In this document: piece after piece, positions 1 through 7,880 of the stretch
Layout of the letters: every line of letters starts with the position of its first letter
Position numbering within the stretch: the stretch's first letter is position 1
NCBI RefSeq assembly: GCF_034930985.1
Contig: NZ_JAYGIM010000005.1
Location: forward strand, 186,001-250,000
From: Arcicella lustrica
Lineage (GTDB): Bacteria; Bacteroidota; Bacteroidia; Cytophagales; Spirosomataceae
Direction of reading: 5' to 3'
Length of the DNA stretch: 64,000 nucleotides
Made by a program: the position numbers and the translations under genes
The notes under the pieces: generated by a model
What the model was told of the DNA's origin: nothing
Seen by the model: the letters and a program-made list of their open reading frames with translations, nothing else
Database searches by the model: none

Positions 1-752
1 GCATCTGCTCTAGCTAATAACTTTTGTGGTTTAAAGCCTACTTCTTTCCAGTCCACATTTTCACCATTTTTAGCTCTTTTCAATTGTTGCCAAATTTTAT
101 TGAATTTACTTTGTTTTCTATTAGCACTTTCGTCAAGAACCGTGGCTTCTGCAACAGCTTCTGATTGTGTTTCTATTAAATTCAGAACGATTGTTTCTTT
201 CTCCGGTTTTACAATTGGTTTTTGAGTATTTTCTACAACTAAAACAATCGTATTGGTTTCAAGACTAGGTTTTGAAATAGGTTGAAGAGTAATATTTTTA
301 CTTAAAATCACTTCTTCATTACTATTTGTCAATGCTTTTTCAAACTTAGTTTTTTTAGACTTAGGCACAATCACCTTCTCATTGCGTTTGCCTGCTGCGA
401 TTTCCACTGTAATCTTCTCATTATCTTGAAGACTTGCTAGACTTTCTTTTTCTTCAGAAGATTTTATTACTTCCGAAAAACTCTTTCCTGTTTTTACTTT
501 TGGATTACTTCTTTCTACTGAAACAAATTTGTCATCCACAGTATTTTCAGAAGTATTCAACCAATAGACTCCTGAGGCTAATAGTAAAGCAACAGAAGCA
601 GCAGAGGCAAATTTCCACCAAAGTGGTATTACTTTACTTTCTTGCTTTTCTAATCTTGTTTGTAGTTTTTCCCATGCAGCAGCACGTGGTTGACGCTCGT
701 ATTGCTGTAGCTTTTCGACAAAAAACTTATCAATATTTTCTTGATTTTTCAT
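1..752 (-). CDS. Putative membrane anti-sigma factor-like protein (partial)
   Basis: The reading frame is open from an ATG at 752 to the window edge, so the C-terminus is missing. About 250 residues are visible: a hydrophilic N-terminal segment (MKNQENIDKFFVEKLQQYER), one membrane segment near residues 47-65 (start IPLWWKFASAASVALLLASG), then a long Lys/Glu/Thr-rich region of low complexity. The gene begins 26 bp after the stop of the ECF sigma gene on the same strand. A short cytoplasmic head, a single membrane span and a long periplasmic tail next to an ECF sigma gene is the usual arrangement of an anti-sigma protein in Cytophagales. That role is inferred from architecture and position; no named domain is recognised. 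Confidence 0.7.
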   Translation of the reverse strand, partial: MKNQENIDKFFVEKLQQYERQPRAAAWEKLQTRLEKQESKVIPLWWKFASAASVALLLASGVYWLNTSENTVDDKFVSVERSNPKVKTGKSFSEVIKSSEEKESLASLQDNEKITVEIAAGKRNEKVIVPKSKKTKFEKALTNSNEEVILSKNITLQPISKPSLETNTIVLVVENTQKPIVKPEKETIVLNLIETQSEAVAEATVLDESANRKQSKFNKIWQQLKRAKNGENVDWKEVGFKPQKLLARAD

Positions 753-778
753 ATATTTTTCGATTAATCAAAATCGAG

Positions 779-1324
779 TTAAATCATTTGAACGACTGCA
801 TTTTGTAAAATCACTCTTGCTCTTGATAATTGAGATTTCGATGTACTCTCAGTTATTCCTAATTGGTCGGCAATTTCTGCATGAGAATATCCTTCGATGG
901 CATATAAGTTAAATACTGTTCGATAGCCTGTAGGAAGTTTCTCTATTAATTTAAGTAAATCTTTTGTTTCAAGGTCTGTTCTGAATTGTTCGGGTTCTGG
1001 TTCGTAAAGAATTTGGTCATAGCTTACTTCAAATTGCGTTTTCTTGTTACTTCTCAGATACATCAACGATTCATTAACCATAATCCGCCGAATCCATCCT
1101 TCAAAACTTCCTTCCAATTTAAAACTATTAATCTTGTCGAATACTTTTACAAAACCTTCAATCATTACTTCTTCCGCTTCAAATTCATCGTGTACATACC
1201 TAAAACATATCCCCAACATTTTCGGGGAATACTTCTCGTAAACTCTTCGTTGGGCTTTTGGATCGCCTTTCTGACAAGCTTTTACTAATGCCTCTTCAGT
1301 TTGAAATAAAGTAATCAGTTTCAC
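779..1324 (-). CDS. RNA polymerase ECF sigma-70 factor
   Basis: An alternative sigma factor of the extracytoplasmic function class, which directs RNA polymerase to a small regulon. The 181-residue length is normal for the class. Region 2 spans roughly residues 25-90 (CFRYVHDEFEAEEVMIEGFV is the conserved helix), and region 4 lies near residues 125-175 with the helix-turn-helix YSHAEIADQLGITESTSKSQ. There is no extra C-terminal domain. It is followed at 26 bp by the putative anti-sigma gene on the same strand, so the two are probably co-transcribed and the sigma held inactive until a signal arrives. It is divergent from murI across about 210 bp. The signal and the target genes cannot be read from the sequence. 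Confidence 0.9.
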   Translation of the reverse strand: MKLITLFQTEEALVKACQKGDPKAQRRVYEKYSPKMLGICFRYVHDEFEAEEVMIEGFVKVFDKINSFKLEGSFEGWIRRIMVNESLMYLRSNKKTQFEVSYDQILYEPEPEQFRTDLETKDLLKLIEKLPTGYRTVFNLYAIEGYSHAEIADQLGITESTSKSQLSRARVILQNAVVQMI

Positions 1325-1533
1325 GGTATAAAGTTCTGGTTTAGCTTTTTATAAATCTGGGGTTCAGAGCAATTTGTTAACTTAATTACTTTCAAGATGA
1401 AATATACTAATGAAAGGTTGCACGATAAATATTGAATATTCAAATTTGTAAACAATAATTGATTTTTCTTTCTAAATAATAACTTTAAGGAAGATCAAAT
1501 TCATAAGAAATTTTCCATTCTAATCATTTTTAT

Positions 1534-2340
1534 ATGAATTCATCTGCAGCAATTGGCATTTTTGATAGTGGTATTGGCGGTTTAACAGTTGCTCATGCAG
1601 TAACAAAACTACTTCCAAACGAAAATATTATTTACTTTGGCGATACTGCACACTTGCCTTATGGTGATAAATCTGCGTCAGCGATTCAAGCATATTCTAT
1701 CAAAATTTGTAATGTTTTATTGCAACAAAAATGTAAAATCATTTTGATTGCCTGTAATTCAGCCTCGGCTGCTGCTTATGAATTGGTAAAAGAATATGTT
1801 GGTAGCAAAGCCAAAGTAATGAATGTAATTGACCCAGTGGTTAATTATATTTCTGAAAACTATGCAGGTAAAACAATTGGCTTGATTGGTACAAAGCAAA
1901 CCGTAAACTCGAATATTTATCGTAAAAAAACAGATGCTTTAGAAAAAGATATTACTTTAAAGTCATTGGCAACACCATTACTCGCTCCGATGATTGAAGA
2001 AGGTTTTTTTAACCATAATATTTCTGAAAGTATTATTCAAGAATACTTAAAAAATGAAGAATTGAAAGATATAGAAGCACTTATTTTAGGTTGTACGCAT
2101 TATCCATTAATCAAAAAGCAAATAGAAAATTATTACAAAGATTCTGTAACAGTTTTGGATACTTCTGAAATCGTAGCAAAGTCTGTCAAGGAGTTTCTGT
2201 CTGAAAATAATGCTTTGAATGCTTTAAATGCGCATATCAAACATTTTTATGTTTCAGACTATACACAATCATTTGAAACGTCAACAAAAATATTTTTTGG
2301 CGAACAAATTCGGCTAGAATATTATCCACTTTGGGAATAA
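1534..2340 (+). CDS. murI: Glutamate racemase
   Basis: Interconverts L- and D-glutamate to supply D-glutamate for peptidoglycan. It is cytoplasmic and cofactor-independent, using two cysteines as acid/base. Family motifs are complete: GIFDSGIGGLTV at the N-terminus (Asp11), the first catalytic Cys in ACNSAS (Cys74), and the second in GCTHYPL (Cys187). The 268-residue length is normal. The gene stands alone, divergent from the ECF sigma gene, and ends in a bidirectional hairpin shared with the oxidase-cluster genes arriving from the right. Nothing unusual is seen. Confidence 0.95.
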   Translation: MNSSAAIGIFDSGIGGLTVAHAVTKLLPNENIIYFGDTAHLPYGDKSASAIQAYSIKICNVLLQQKCKIILIACNSASAAAYELVKEYVGSKAKVMNVIDPVVNYISENYAGKTIGLIGTKQTVNSNIYRKKTDALEKDITLKSLATPLLAPMIEEGFFNHNISESIIQEYLKNEELKDIEALILGCTHYPLIKKQIENYYKDSVTVLDTSEIVAKSVKEFLSENNALNALNAHIKHFYVSDYTQSFETSTKIFFGEQIRLEYYPLWE

Positions 2341-2378
2341 TAAAAATGGTTTCAGAATGTGTTCTGAAACCATTTTTA
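2341..2378. terminator. Bidirectional intrinsic terminator between murI and the cox cluster
   Basis: Perfect 17-bp inverted repeat (2341-2357 with 2362-2378) around a 4-base loop, flanked by A and T runs on both sides. It sits exactly between the convergent stops of murI and the 89-residue protein gene, so it can serve both. Confidence 0.85.
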
Positions 2379-2648
2379 TTAACTGAAAGCTTTTCTTAAA
2401 CGTTGTCTCAAAATTGTTTGAGGCGACATACTCTTTTTTGAGCTCTTCCACCACAAATATCCAACAACTGCTACAATCAAGTATGGAGTAACTAATAAAT
2501 ACAAAATAGCAAAGTTCAAGTTTGATGCAATTTGGCTTCTACCATTCGAAACCGTACTCTCTACTGTCATTCTGCACATAGCACATTGTGCAAAGCTCAT
2601 CGACAGCGAAAGCAAAAATATAAGGGAAGTTAAAATGAGTTTTTTCAT
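2379..2648 (-). CDS. Small membrane protein with CxxC motif, end of cox cluster
   Basis: An 89-residue protein with an N-terminal signal peptide or membrane segment (MKKLILTSLIFLLSLSMSFA), a CAMC motif directly after the predicted cleavage point, and a second membrane segment near residues 46-68. The C-terminal tail is basic and probably cytoplasmic. It is the last gene of the leftward oxidase-assembly block, 22 bp after the DUF420 gene. The family is not named with certainty. The CxxC next to the membrane, beside SCO and DUF420, suggests a role in copper handling or oxidase assembly, but that is inference from context only. Confidence 0.7.
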   Translation of the reverse strand: MKKLILTSLIFLLSLSMSFAQCAMCRMTVESTVSNGRSQIASNLNFAILYLLVTPYLIVAVVGYLWWKSSKKSMSPQTILRQRLRKAFS

Positions 2649-2670
2649 AAATCCTTTATGGGGAAAACGA

Positions 2671-3210
2671 TTACTTATAATATGGAGAAATCATCAAGTA
2701 AACAATTACACCTGTTACCGAAACATATAACCACATTGGGAAAGTAAATTTTACAATTTTTTTATGTAAATCAATCTGATTGCTTAAAGCATAATACATT
2801 GATCTAAGGACAAACCATACCACACTAATGGATAAACCAATGTGCGAAAGTAAGAAAAAATAATATACTGCTCTTATAGCTCCTTCGCCTTTAAAAGGAG
2901 TAGAAGGATTAGAAATATGGTACAATATATATAAAACTAAAAACAATGAACCTTGAATGAACGACAAACTCATCATTTTTTGGTGCCATTTAATATTATT
3001 ATTTTTAATAAAAATGTAGCCAATAATTAATGTAATAGAAGTGGTTGTATTAAGTACACCAATTACATGAGGTAATATTTTTGTCCAAGCTCCTAAATCA
3101 ATTTTTGTACGAACTCCAATCAGTACTGCTACTGCTAAAGGAATTGCAATTGACAAAATATTGACTAGCTTTTCATTTTTTTCGTTTTTCTCTACCACTA
3201 ATGAAGCCAT
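2671..3210 (-). CDS. DUF420 family membrane protein
   Basis: A 179-residue integral membrane protein with about five hydrophobic helices. It resembles the DUF420 family, whose members lie in cytochrome oxidase clusters and are thought to assist oxidase assembly, though the exact function is unsettled. His and Tyr residues are found at helix ends (IKWHQKMMSL, LYHISNPS, LLSHIGLS). It starts 21 bp after the SCO gene stop and is followed at 22 bp by the small CxxC protein, so the three are almost certainly one transcript. Confidence 0.8.
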   Translation of the reverse strand: MASLVVEKNEKNEKLVNILSIAIPLAVAVLIGVRTKIDLGAWTKILPHVIGVLNTTTSITLIIGYIFIKNNNIKWHQKMMSLSFIQGSLFLVLYILYHISNPSTPFKGEGAIRAVYYFFLLSHIGLSISVVWFVLRSMYYALSNQIDLHKKIVKFTFPMWLYVSVTGVIVYLMISPYYK

Positions 3211-3231
3211 TTTTCTTTCCGTTTTTCTAAA

Positions 3232-3957
3232 TCAACTATTGGTTTGATATATTTTCAAGAGTACTCTCATTTCAAGGATTAATCTATCAACATCCTTTTT
3301 GTCAGTTCCATCATAAAAACCTCTGATGTGTCCTTCCTTATCTACAAGTATTAACTTTTCAGAATGGATAAATGTTTCGTCTGGACTTTTAATTGCTTTG
3401 TCATACTCTGAAGCATCTGCTACTGGAATGTAATATCCTTTCACAGCCAAGGGATAAATCACTTTTTTTTCACCAGTCAAAAAATGCCACTTTCCACTTT
3501 TAGCGTCGTATTCTTTGGCATATTTTTTCAATTGTTGAGCGTCATCATGAGAAGGGTCAACAGAGATAGAAACAAAACTTACTTCTTCATTTTCTGAAAA
3601 AGTATCTTGTACTCTTGTAAGTTGCGTTGACATCTTTGGACAAATAGAAGTACATCTTGTGAAGAAAAAATCAGTTACATAAATTTTTCCTTTCAATGCA
3701 CTGCTCGAAAACTTACTCCCATTTTCATCTATCAATTCCCAGTTAGGAATAGTATGAAAAACGGTATCCATTTCAGGTTGATCCCATCTTGGATTTGGAT
3801 TTTTCTTCAACATCACATTTCCAGTTGTAGAATCTGTCAATGGAATCATGTAGGGTAATTCATAATGGTTTTCACCAAAACCCTTTAAATATAAAAAAAT
3901 TAAAGCTGGAACAACTAACGCAGCGATTAGGATTCCAGCTTTTTGAGACTTTTGCAT
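3232..3957 (-). CDS. SCO family copper chaperone of the oxidase cluster
   Basis: A thioredoxin-fold, membrane-anchored copper protein that helps build the CuA centre of cytochrome oxidase subunit II. One N-terminal membrane helix covers residues 8-24. The copper ligands are present: CTSIC gives Cys102 and Cys106, and the distal His is His198 (ETFIHSEKL). The usual DFFFTRC strand and the HIRGFYDGT C-terminal strand are visible, and the 241-residue length is normal. It sits between the oxidase subunit IV gene and DUF420. A second, shorter SCO paralogue lies at 51521-52180 beside another cytochrome c. Confidence 0.92.
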   Translation of the reverse strand: MQKSQKAGILIAALVVPALIFLYLKGFGENHYELPYMIPLTDSTTGNVMLKKNPNPRWDQPEMDTVFHTIPNWELIDENGSKFSSSALKGKIYVTDFFFTRCTSICPKMSTQLTRVQDTFSENEEVSFVSISVDPSHDDAQQLKKYAKEYDAKSGKWHFLTGEKKVIYPLAVKGYYIPVADASEYDKAIKSPDETFIHSEKLILVDKEGHIRGFYDGTDKKDVDRLILEMRVLLKIYQTNS

Positions 3958-4047
3958 GATTGTTTTCTTTAATCAATCTTAATGTTTTAGTATCGCTACT
4001 AAAACATTTGTGGATAATTACCAAGAAGTAATTATCCACAAGTTATA

Positions 4048-4365
4048 TCAGTAAAGGTGACCGCCTTCGTACATCAAAGCAATCAATAACCAAACTACAA
4101 ACACTGTTGGTATTAATACAGACCAGATAAGCGTTTTCACTTCGTGTTTCAAGTGCATAAATTCTCCTACGATGAAAAATGCTTTAACAATTGTCATTAT
4201 AACGAAGATAGCAACTCTAAAATGGTTAGCTGGTAAAGTAAATGCAATAACGAATTCTATCGCTGTAAGGACTAAAAGAATCCAAAACGTTTTCCAGATA
4301 GCCGCCGTTTGTGCTGGTGGAATTACTTTTTCATCAACATGTGATGAATGATTATGTGATGCCAT
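4048..4365 (-). CDS. Cytochrome c oxidase subunit IV
   Basis: A 105-residue membrane protein with three hydrophobic helices, matching the short prokaryotic subunit IV (CyoD/COX4) family that stabilises heme-copper oxidases. The N-terminus is His-rich and hydrophilic (MASHNHSSHVDEK). It lies 27 bp after subunit III and 90 bp before SCO in the leftward cluster. Identification rests on length, helix pattern and position. Confidence 0.85.
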   Translation of the reverse strand: MASHNHSSHVDEKVIPPAQTAAIWKTFWILLVLTAIEFVIAFTLPANHFRVAIFVIMTIVKAFFIVGEFMHLKHEVKTLIWSVLIPTVFVVWLLIALMYEGGHLY

Positions 4366-4392
4366 TATATTTTTAGATTAACAGTTATCGAA

Positions 4393-5151
4393 TTATACAA
4401 GATAGAAGAATGTAAATACAAACACCCAAACTAAATCTACAAAGTGCCAGTAAAGACCTACTTTCTCTACCATTTCGTAGTGACCACGACGCTCGTACAA
4501 ACCTGTAGCTGTGTTAAAGAAAATCAAGATATTCAAGATAACACCTGAGAATACGTGAGTTCCGTGGAAACCTGTAATAAAGAAGAATAAATCTGCAAAT
4601 GCTGGAGGACCGTAAGGATTACGAGTCAAATTTGCACCTTCAATAGGATTACCCAATGCGTCTTTAGCAGCTAAAGCTAAATCAGCAGGACCATGAATGA
4701 AGTGAGTCCATTCCCAAGCTTGAGAACCTAAGAAAGTAAAACCTCCTACAATTGTCCAAAGCATCCATTTTTCAACATCAGCACGGTCGCCACGATGACC
4801 AGCTTCAACAGCCAATACCATAGTAACAGAACTGAAAATCAAAATAAATGTCATGATTCCAACAAAAACTAATGGAGCCTCAACACCATGTAAAAATGGA
4901 ACAGCTTCGAATACTTTGTCAGGGATTGGCCAGTGCGTAGTAGAGAAGAAAAACTTTTCATGAGCACCAGTGTATGCTTGCTGGCTAAAGCGAATCATAC
5001 CGTAAGTTACCAATAAGGCTGAGAAAGTGAACGTATCTGAAAGTAAGAAAAACCACATCATTAGTTTTCCGTAACTAGCTTTCAAAGGCTCTGAACCACC
5101 CGACCATGTCAATTTTTCAGGAACGGCAGTAGCAGCGTGTAATGCAGACAT
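4393..5151 (-). CDS. Cytochrome c oxidase subunit III (longer copy)
   Basis: Heme-copper oxidase subunit III, a membrane protein with about seven helices that packs against subunit I and influences oxygen and proton access. Family signatures include ITGFHGTHVFSG and the C-terminal GLYWHFVDLVWVFVFTFFYL. It is 252 residues long. It follows a shorter subunit III paralogue (197 residues) after 53 bp. Two adjacent subunit III genes are known in Bacteroidota oxidase clusters; here the long copy has an insertion before the HGTHVFSG region (PADLALAAKDALGNPIEGAN) that the short one lacks. Confidence 0.9.
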   Translation of the reverse strand: MSALHAATAVPEKLTWSGGSEPLKASYGKLMMWFFLLSDTFTFSALLVTYGMIRFSQQAYTGAHEKFFFSTTHWPIPDKVFEAVPFLHGVEAPLVFVGIMTFILIFSSVTMVLAVEAGHRGDRADVEKWMLWTIVGGFTFLGSQAWEWTHFIHGPADLALAAKDALGNPIEGANLTRNPYGPPAFADLFFFITGFHGTHVFSGVILNILIFFNTATGLYERRGHYEMVEKVGLYWHFVDLVWVFVFTFFYLV

Positions 5152-5204
5152 CTTTTATAATTTGGGGTTTATTAATTATTTAAAAGTTCGCTAATTTAAA
5201 CAGA

Positions 5205-5798
5205 TTAACGATTAAAATACAAGAAAAAGAATAAATACAACCAGAGTATATCCAAAAAGTGCCAATAAGTAGCACATAATTGGATTCTAGTAAGGTTTTT
5301 AGATTCGGTCGTAAACTTAAACGATGAAACCAAAGAAACCAATAAAACTACTAATCCTGAAAATACGTGTAAGCCATGTAAACCTACTAATACATAAATC
5401 CAAGAAGCGGCAACATCACTTCCAGCGAAGTATAATTGATTCTCAATTAAATCAGAGAAACCAATTACTTGAGTGATTAAAAACACCAACCCGAACACAA
5501 AAGTAATAGAAATTGCTGTTTTGAGTGTACTGAATTTATTTTTTTTTGCAGCTCTCACTGCGAAAATCATTGAAATACTACTTATAAACAAGATAATTGT
5601 TGAATACCAAAAGATTTGAGGCAATTCAAACTCGTGCCATCTACCTTCTGCTTTTCTTACTAAATAACCTGAAGTCCATCCTGCAAACATCATGGTTATT
5701 GATACGATTGCTAACCAAAGCATAAACTTCTTTGGGTTCATCGAGAGCGTTTCTTCAGGCTCTCCTAGCTTTATATTGGCTAAATGTTCTTGTGTCAT
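5205..5798 (-). CDS. Cytochrome c oxidase subunit III (shorter copy)
   Basis: Second heme-copper oxidase subunit III, 197 residues, about five helices. It carries GLHGLHVFSGL and the closing motif CATYWHFLDILWLYLFFFLY, equivalent to those in the 252-residue paralogue next to it. It starts 30 bp after the heme O synthase gene. Both copies keep the His-containing core, so neither looks degenerate. Whether both enter one complex cannot be decided from sequence. Confidence 0.9.
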   Translation of the reverse strand: MTQEHLANIKLGEPEETLSMNPKKFMLWLAIVSITMMFAGWTSGYLVRKAEGRWHEFELPQIFWYSTIILFISSISMIFAVRAAKKNKFSTLKTAISITFVFGLVFLITQVIGFSDLIENQLYFAGSDVAASWIYVLVGLHGLHVFSGLVVLLVSLVSSFKFTTESKNLTRIQLCATYWHFLDILWLYLFFFLYFNR

Positions 5799-5828
5799 TA
5801 TTTGTTAACTATCAATTCTAAATCAAAA

Positions 5829-6716
5829 TTATACCTTGTCCATCAAAAAAGCTATTTGCACGATTGGCAAATATATAAACGACCCAAACATCATCATCAA
5901 GGCTGCTTTATCAGTTGGTTTCGACATTAAATAAAATGTCTGTGATAAAAACAATACTCCACACAAAACGGCTACCATTGCAGAGTTTATACCTGTCATG
6001 TGTAACAAATAAGGCACAAAACCACATGGAACCAAAAAGATGGTGTACATCATCATTGTCAAAGCAGTTCTTAAATCTTTGTGACCATTATTGGGTAACA
6101 TTTTAAAGCCTGCTCTTTGATAATCTTCATCTGCAACCCATGCAATTGCCCAGAAATGTGGGAATTGCCAAAAAAACTGAATCGCAAATAAAATTCCAGG
6201 TTCTAATCCAAAATGATTTGTGGCTGCAACCCAACCAATCATCGGAGGGAAAGCACCGGGAAAAGCACCTACAAAAACTGAAATTGGCCCTACTCGTTTC
6301 AATGGTGTATATACAAACCCATAGAGTAAAAAACTTAATAATCCGAGTAAGCCAGCCTTATAATTAAACTCAATAAATAGAATATATGATGAGATAATTA
6401 GCAAAATAATACAGAATACAGTCGCTTCATTTACCGACAATCGTCCAGTAGGTAATGGTCTGTTCTGTGTTCTTTTCATTAGTTTATCTAGTTCTTTTTC
6501 TTTAATCTGGTTCACGATATTTGCTGCACCAGTAATAAAAAAACCGCCTAAACTAATATAAATTATTTTTTCCCAATCGATATGATCTACAGCTAACAAA
6601 TAACCAAATGCACCAGAAAATGCAACTAGCGCTGATAATCTAAATTTCAATAATTCGTAATATGCTTTCACTTTTAAAGCTATTCCGATAGGAATGTTTT
6701 CTTCTTTTGAGATCAT
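5829..6716 (-). CDS. ctaB: Protoheme IX farnesyltransferase (heme O synthase)
   Basis: A UbiA-family membrane prenyltransferase that adds a farnesyl group to heme B, making heme O, the precursor of heme A. The 295-residue length and about nine helices are normal. The Asp-rich substrate motifs appear as NIVNQIKEKELDKLMKRTQN (the DxxMxRT element) and the later WVADEDYQRAGFKMLPNN. It lies between heme A synthase and the subunit III genes, matching its job of supplying the CtaD cofactor. It starts 54 bp after ctaA stops. Confidence 0.93.
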   Translation of the reverse strand: MISKEENIPIGIALKVKAYYELLKFRLSALVAFSGAFGYLLAVDHIDWEKIIYISLGGFFITGAANIVNQIKEKELDKLMKRTQNRPLPTGRLSVNEATVFCIILLIISSYILFIEFNYKAGLLGLLSFLLYGFVYTPLKRVGPISVFVGAFPGAFPPMIGWVAATNHFGLEPGILFAIQFFWQFPHFWAIAWVADEDYQRAGFKMLPNNGHKDLRTALTMMMYTIFLVPCGFVPYLLHMTGINSAMVAVLCGVLFLSQTFYLMSKPTDKAALMMMFGSFIYLPIVQIAFLMDKV

Positions 6717-6770
6717 TACACTTTATGAATATCAAATATTCATTTTATTCTAAAATTACTTTGCTAAAAA

Positions 6771-7736
6771 CTAGCTTTTACTTGCCTTAAATACACGTTC
6801 AGCATTTATTAACAGATAAACGATAAACTGTATTCCTAACGACAAAATAGCAAGCGTTAAATGAATTGGCTGAATATATGCTGGCACACCAAAGTAAGCC
6901 ATTATTATTCCTGAAATAATTTCTATGATAACAATTGCTAAAAGTGCTACCATAAATTTATATGTTAAACCTTCTCTTTGGATATTCTTTTTCAGAAGCC
7001 AAATTAAATATACATGTAGAGCAAGTATTATCAACGAATACGAACGATGAATCAAAAACGGTAATCCCATTTGTTCTATCCAAGTATTTCTATTATATCC
7101 GAATAAAGGATTAGCCACTACTCTATCAATTGCTTCTCTTACTTGTGTACCTAATAATACTTGCGAAGTAGAAAGTACCAATGTTAAAACCAGAACCAAA
7201 TTTAAAGTTGATTTTTGGCTAATTGTTTCAACTGAAATTACTTCAGACCAAGCCCTAGCAATGGCATAAAGCAATACAAATACAACCAATACTGCTAACA
7301 ACATGTGTAGCGTTACTACTCCCGGCTTCAAAAAAGAATCGACTACATATTTCCCTAATACTCCATTCGCACCTATTAAAATAACGCCTAGAAACGATAA
7401 ATATACGATTACCCTATCTTTCTTGAAGTAATAAAAAATAGAAGCAATAAAGGTCGCAAATACAACAATCCCAGTAAAAGCACCCAGTAATCTATTTGCA
7501 TACTCTATCCATGTTTTTGTTACATTAAAATCTACTTCTCCATGCAATTTTTCTGCATAAATTTCTTGGTAATTATGCGGAAGTTGGCTTACATCAGTTG
7601 GGGGAATTAACATGCCAAAGCATTTTGGCCAATCTGGACAACCCATTCCTGAACCAGTACTTCTAACAATTCCACCAGCCAATACTAACAGATAAATCGT
7701 AATGATTGTTAATATTCCTAATTTCCTAAAAAGCAT
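6771..7736 (-). CDS. ctaA: Heme A synthase (COX15/CtaA)
   Basis: Oxidises the C8 methyl of heme O to give heme A for the oxidase. It is an eight-helix membrane protein of 321 residues. Conserved elements are the N-terminal GGIVRSTGSGMGCPDWPKCF (with the CxxxxxC pair facing the periplasm) and histidines in IEYANRLLG, LHMLLA, IHRSYSL and IHLTLA. It is the first gene after the strong terminator behind ctaD, so it may start its own transcript. An inverted repeat (7767-7798) lies between that terminator and its start. Confidence 0.92.
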   Translation of the reverse strand: MLFRKLGILTIITIYLLVLAGGIVRSTGSGMGCPDWPKCFGMLIPPTDVSQLPHNYQEIYAEKLHGEVDFNVTKTWIEYANRLLGAFTGIVVFATFIASIFYYFKKDRVIVYLSFLGVILIGANGVLGKYVVDSFLKPGVVTLHMLLAVLVVFVLLYAIARAWSEVISVETISQKSTLNLVLVLTLVLSTSQVLLGTQVREAIDRVVANPLFGYNRNTWIEQMGLPFLIHRSYSLIILALHVYLIWLLKKNIQREGLTYKFMVALLAIVIIEIISGIIMAYFGVPAYIQPIHLTLAILSLGIQFIVYLLINAERVFKASKS

Positions 7737-7766
7737 TATTAGAATATTTAAACATTGATAAACTCA

Positions 7767-7798
7767 ATTCATTTAATGCGAAATCGAACTAAATGAAT
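7767..7798. promoter_or_regulatory. 9-bp inverted repeat upstream of ctaA
   Basis: ATTCATTTA (7767-7775) and TAAATGAAT (7790-7798) are perfect inverted copies separated by 14 bases, about 30 bp upstream of the ctaA start and before the ctaD terminator. It could be an operator or part of a leader structure. There is no direct evidence for either. Confidence 0.25.
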
Positions 7799-7802
7799 CT
7801 TC

Positions 7803-7860
7803 TAAAAAGAAAAATTGAGAATATGTTAATTTAAGATAACCTAAATTAACACATTCTCAA
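7803..7860 (-). terminator. Intrinsic terminator after ctaD
   Basis: A 19-bp stem (7815-7833 with 7842-7860, one mismatch) followed on the minus strand by a T-rich tract at 7803-7814. It lies 20 bp beyond the ctaD stop and separates the act-ctaC-ctaD transcript from ctaA and the assembly genes. Confidence 0.85.
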
Positions 7861-7880
7861 TCTTAGAGGTTTTTAACATC

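Noticed and set aside
434..808. Plus-strand frame of 124 codons opposite the anti-sigma-like gene
   Set aside because: It overlaps a well-supported minus-strand gene pair and has a low-complexity, Phe/Leu-rich composition typical of antisense shadow frames.
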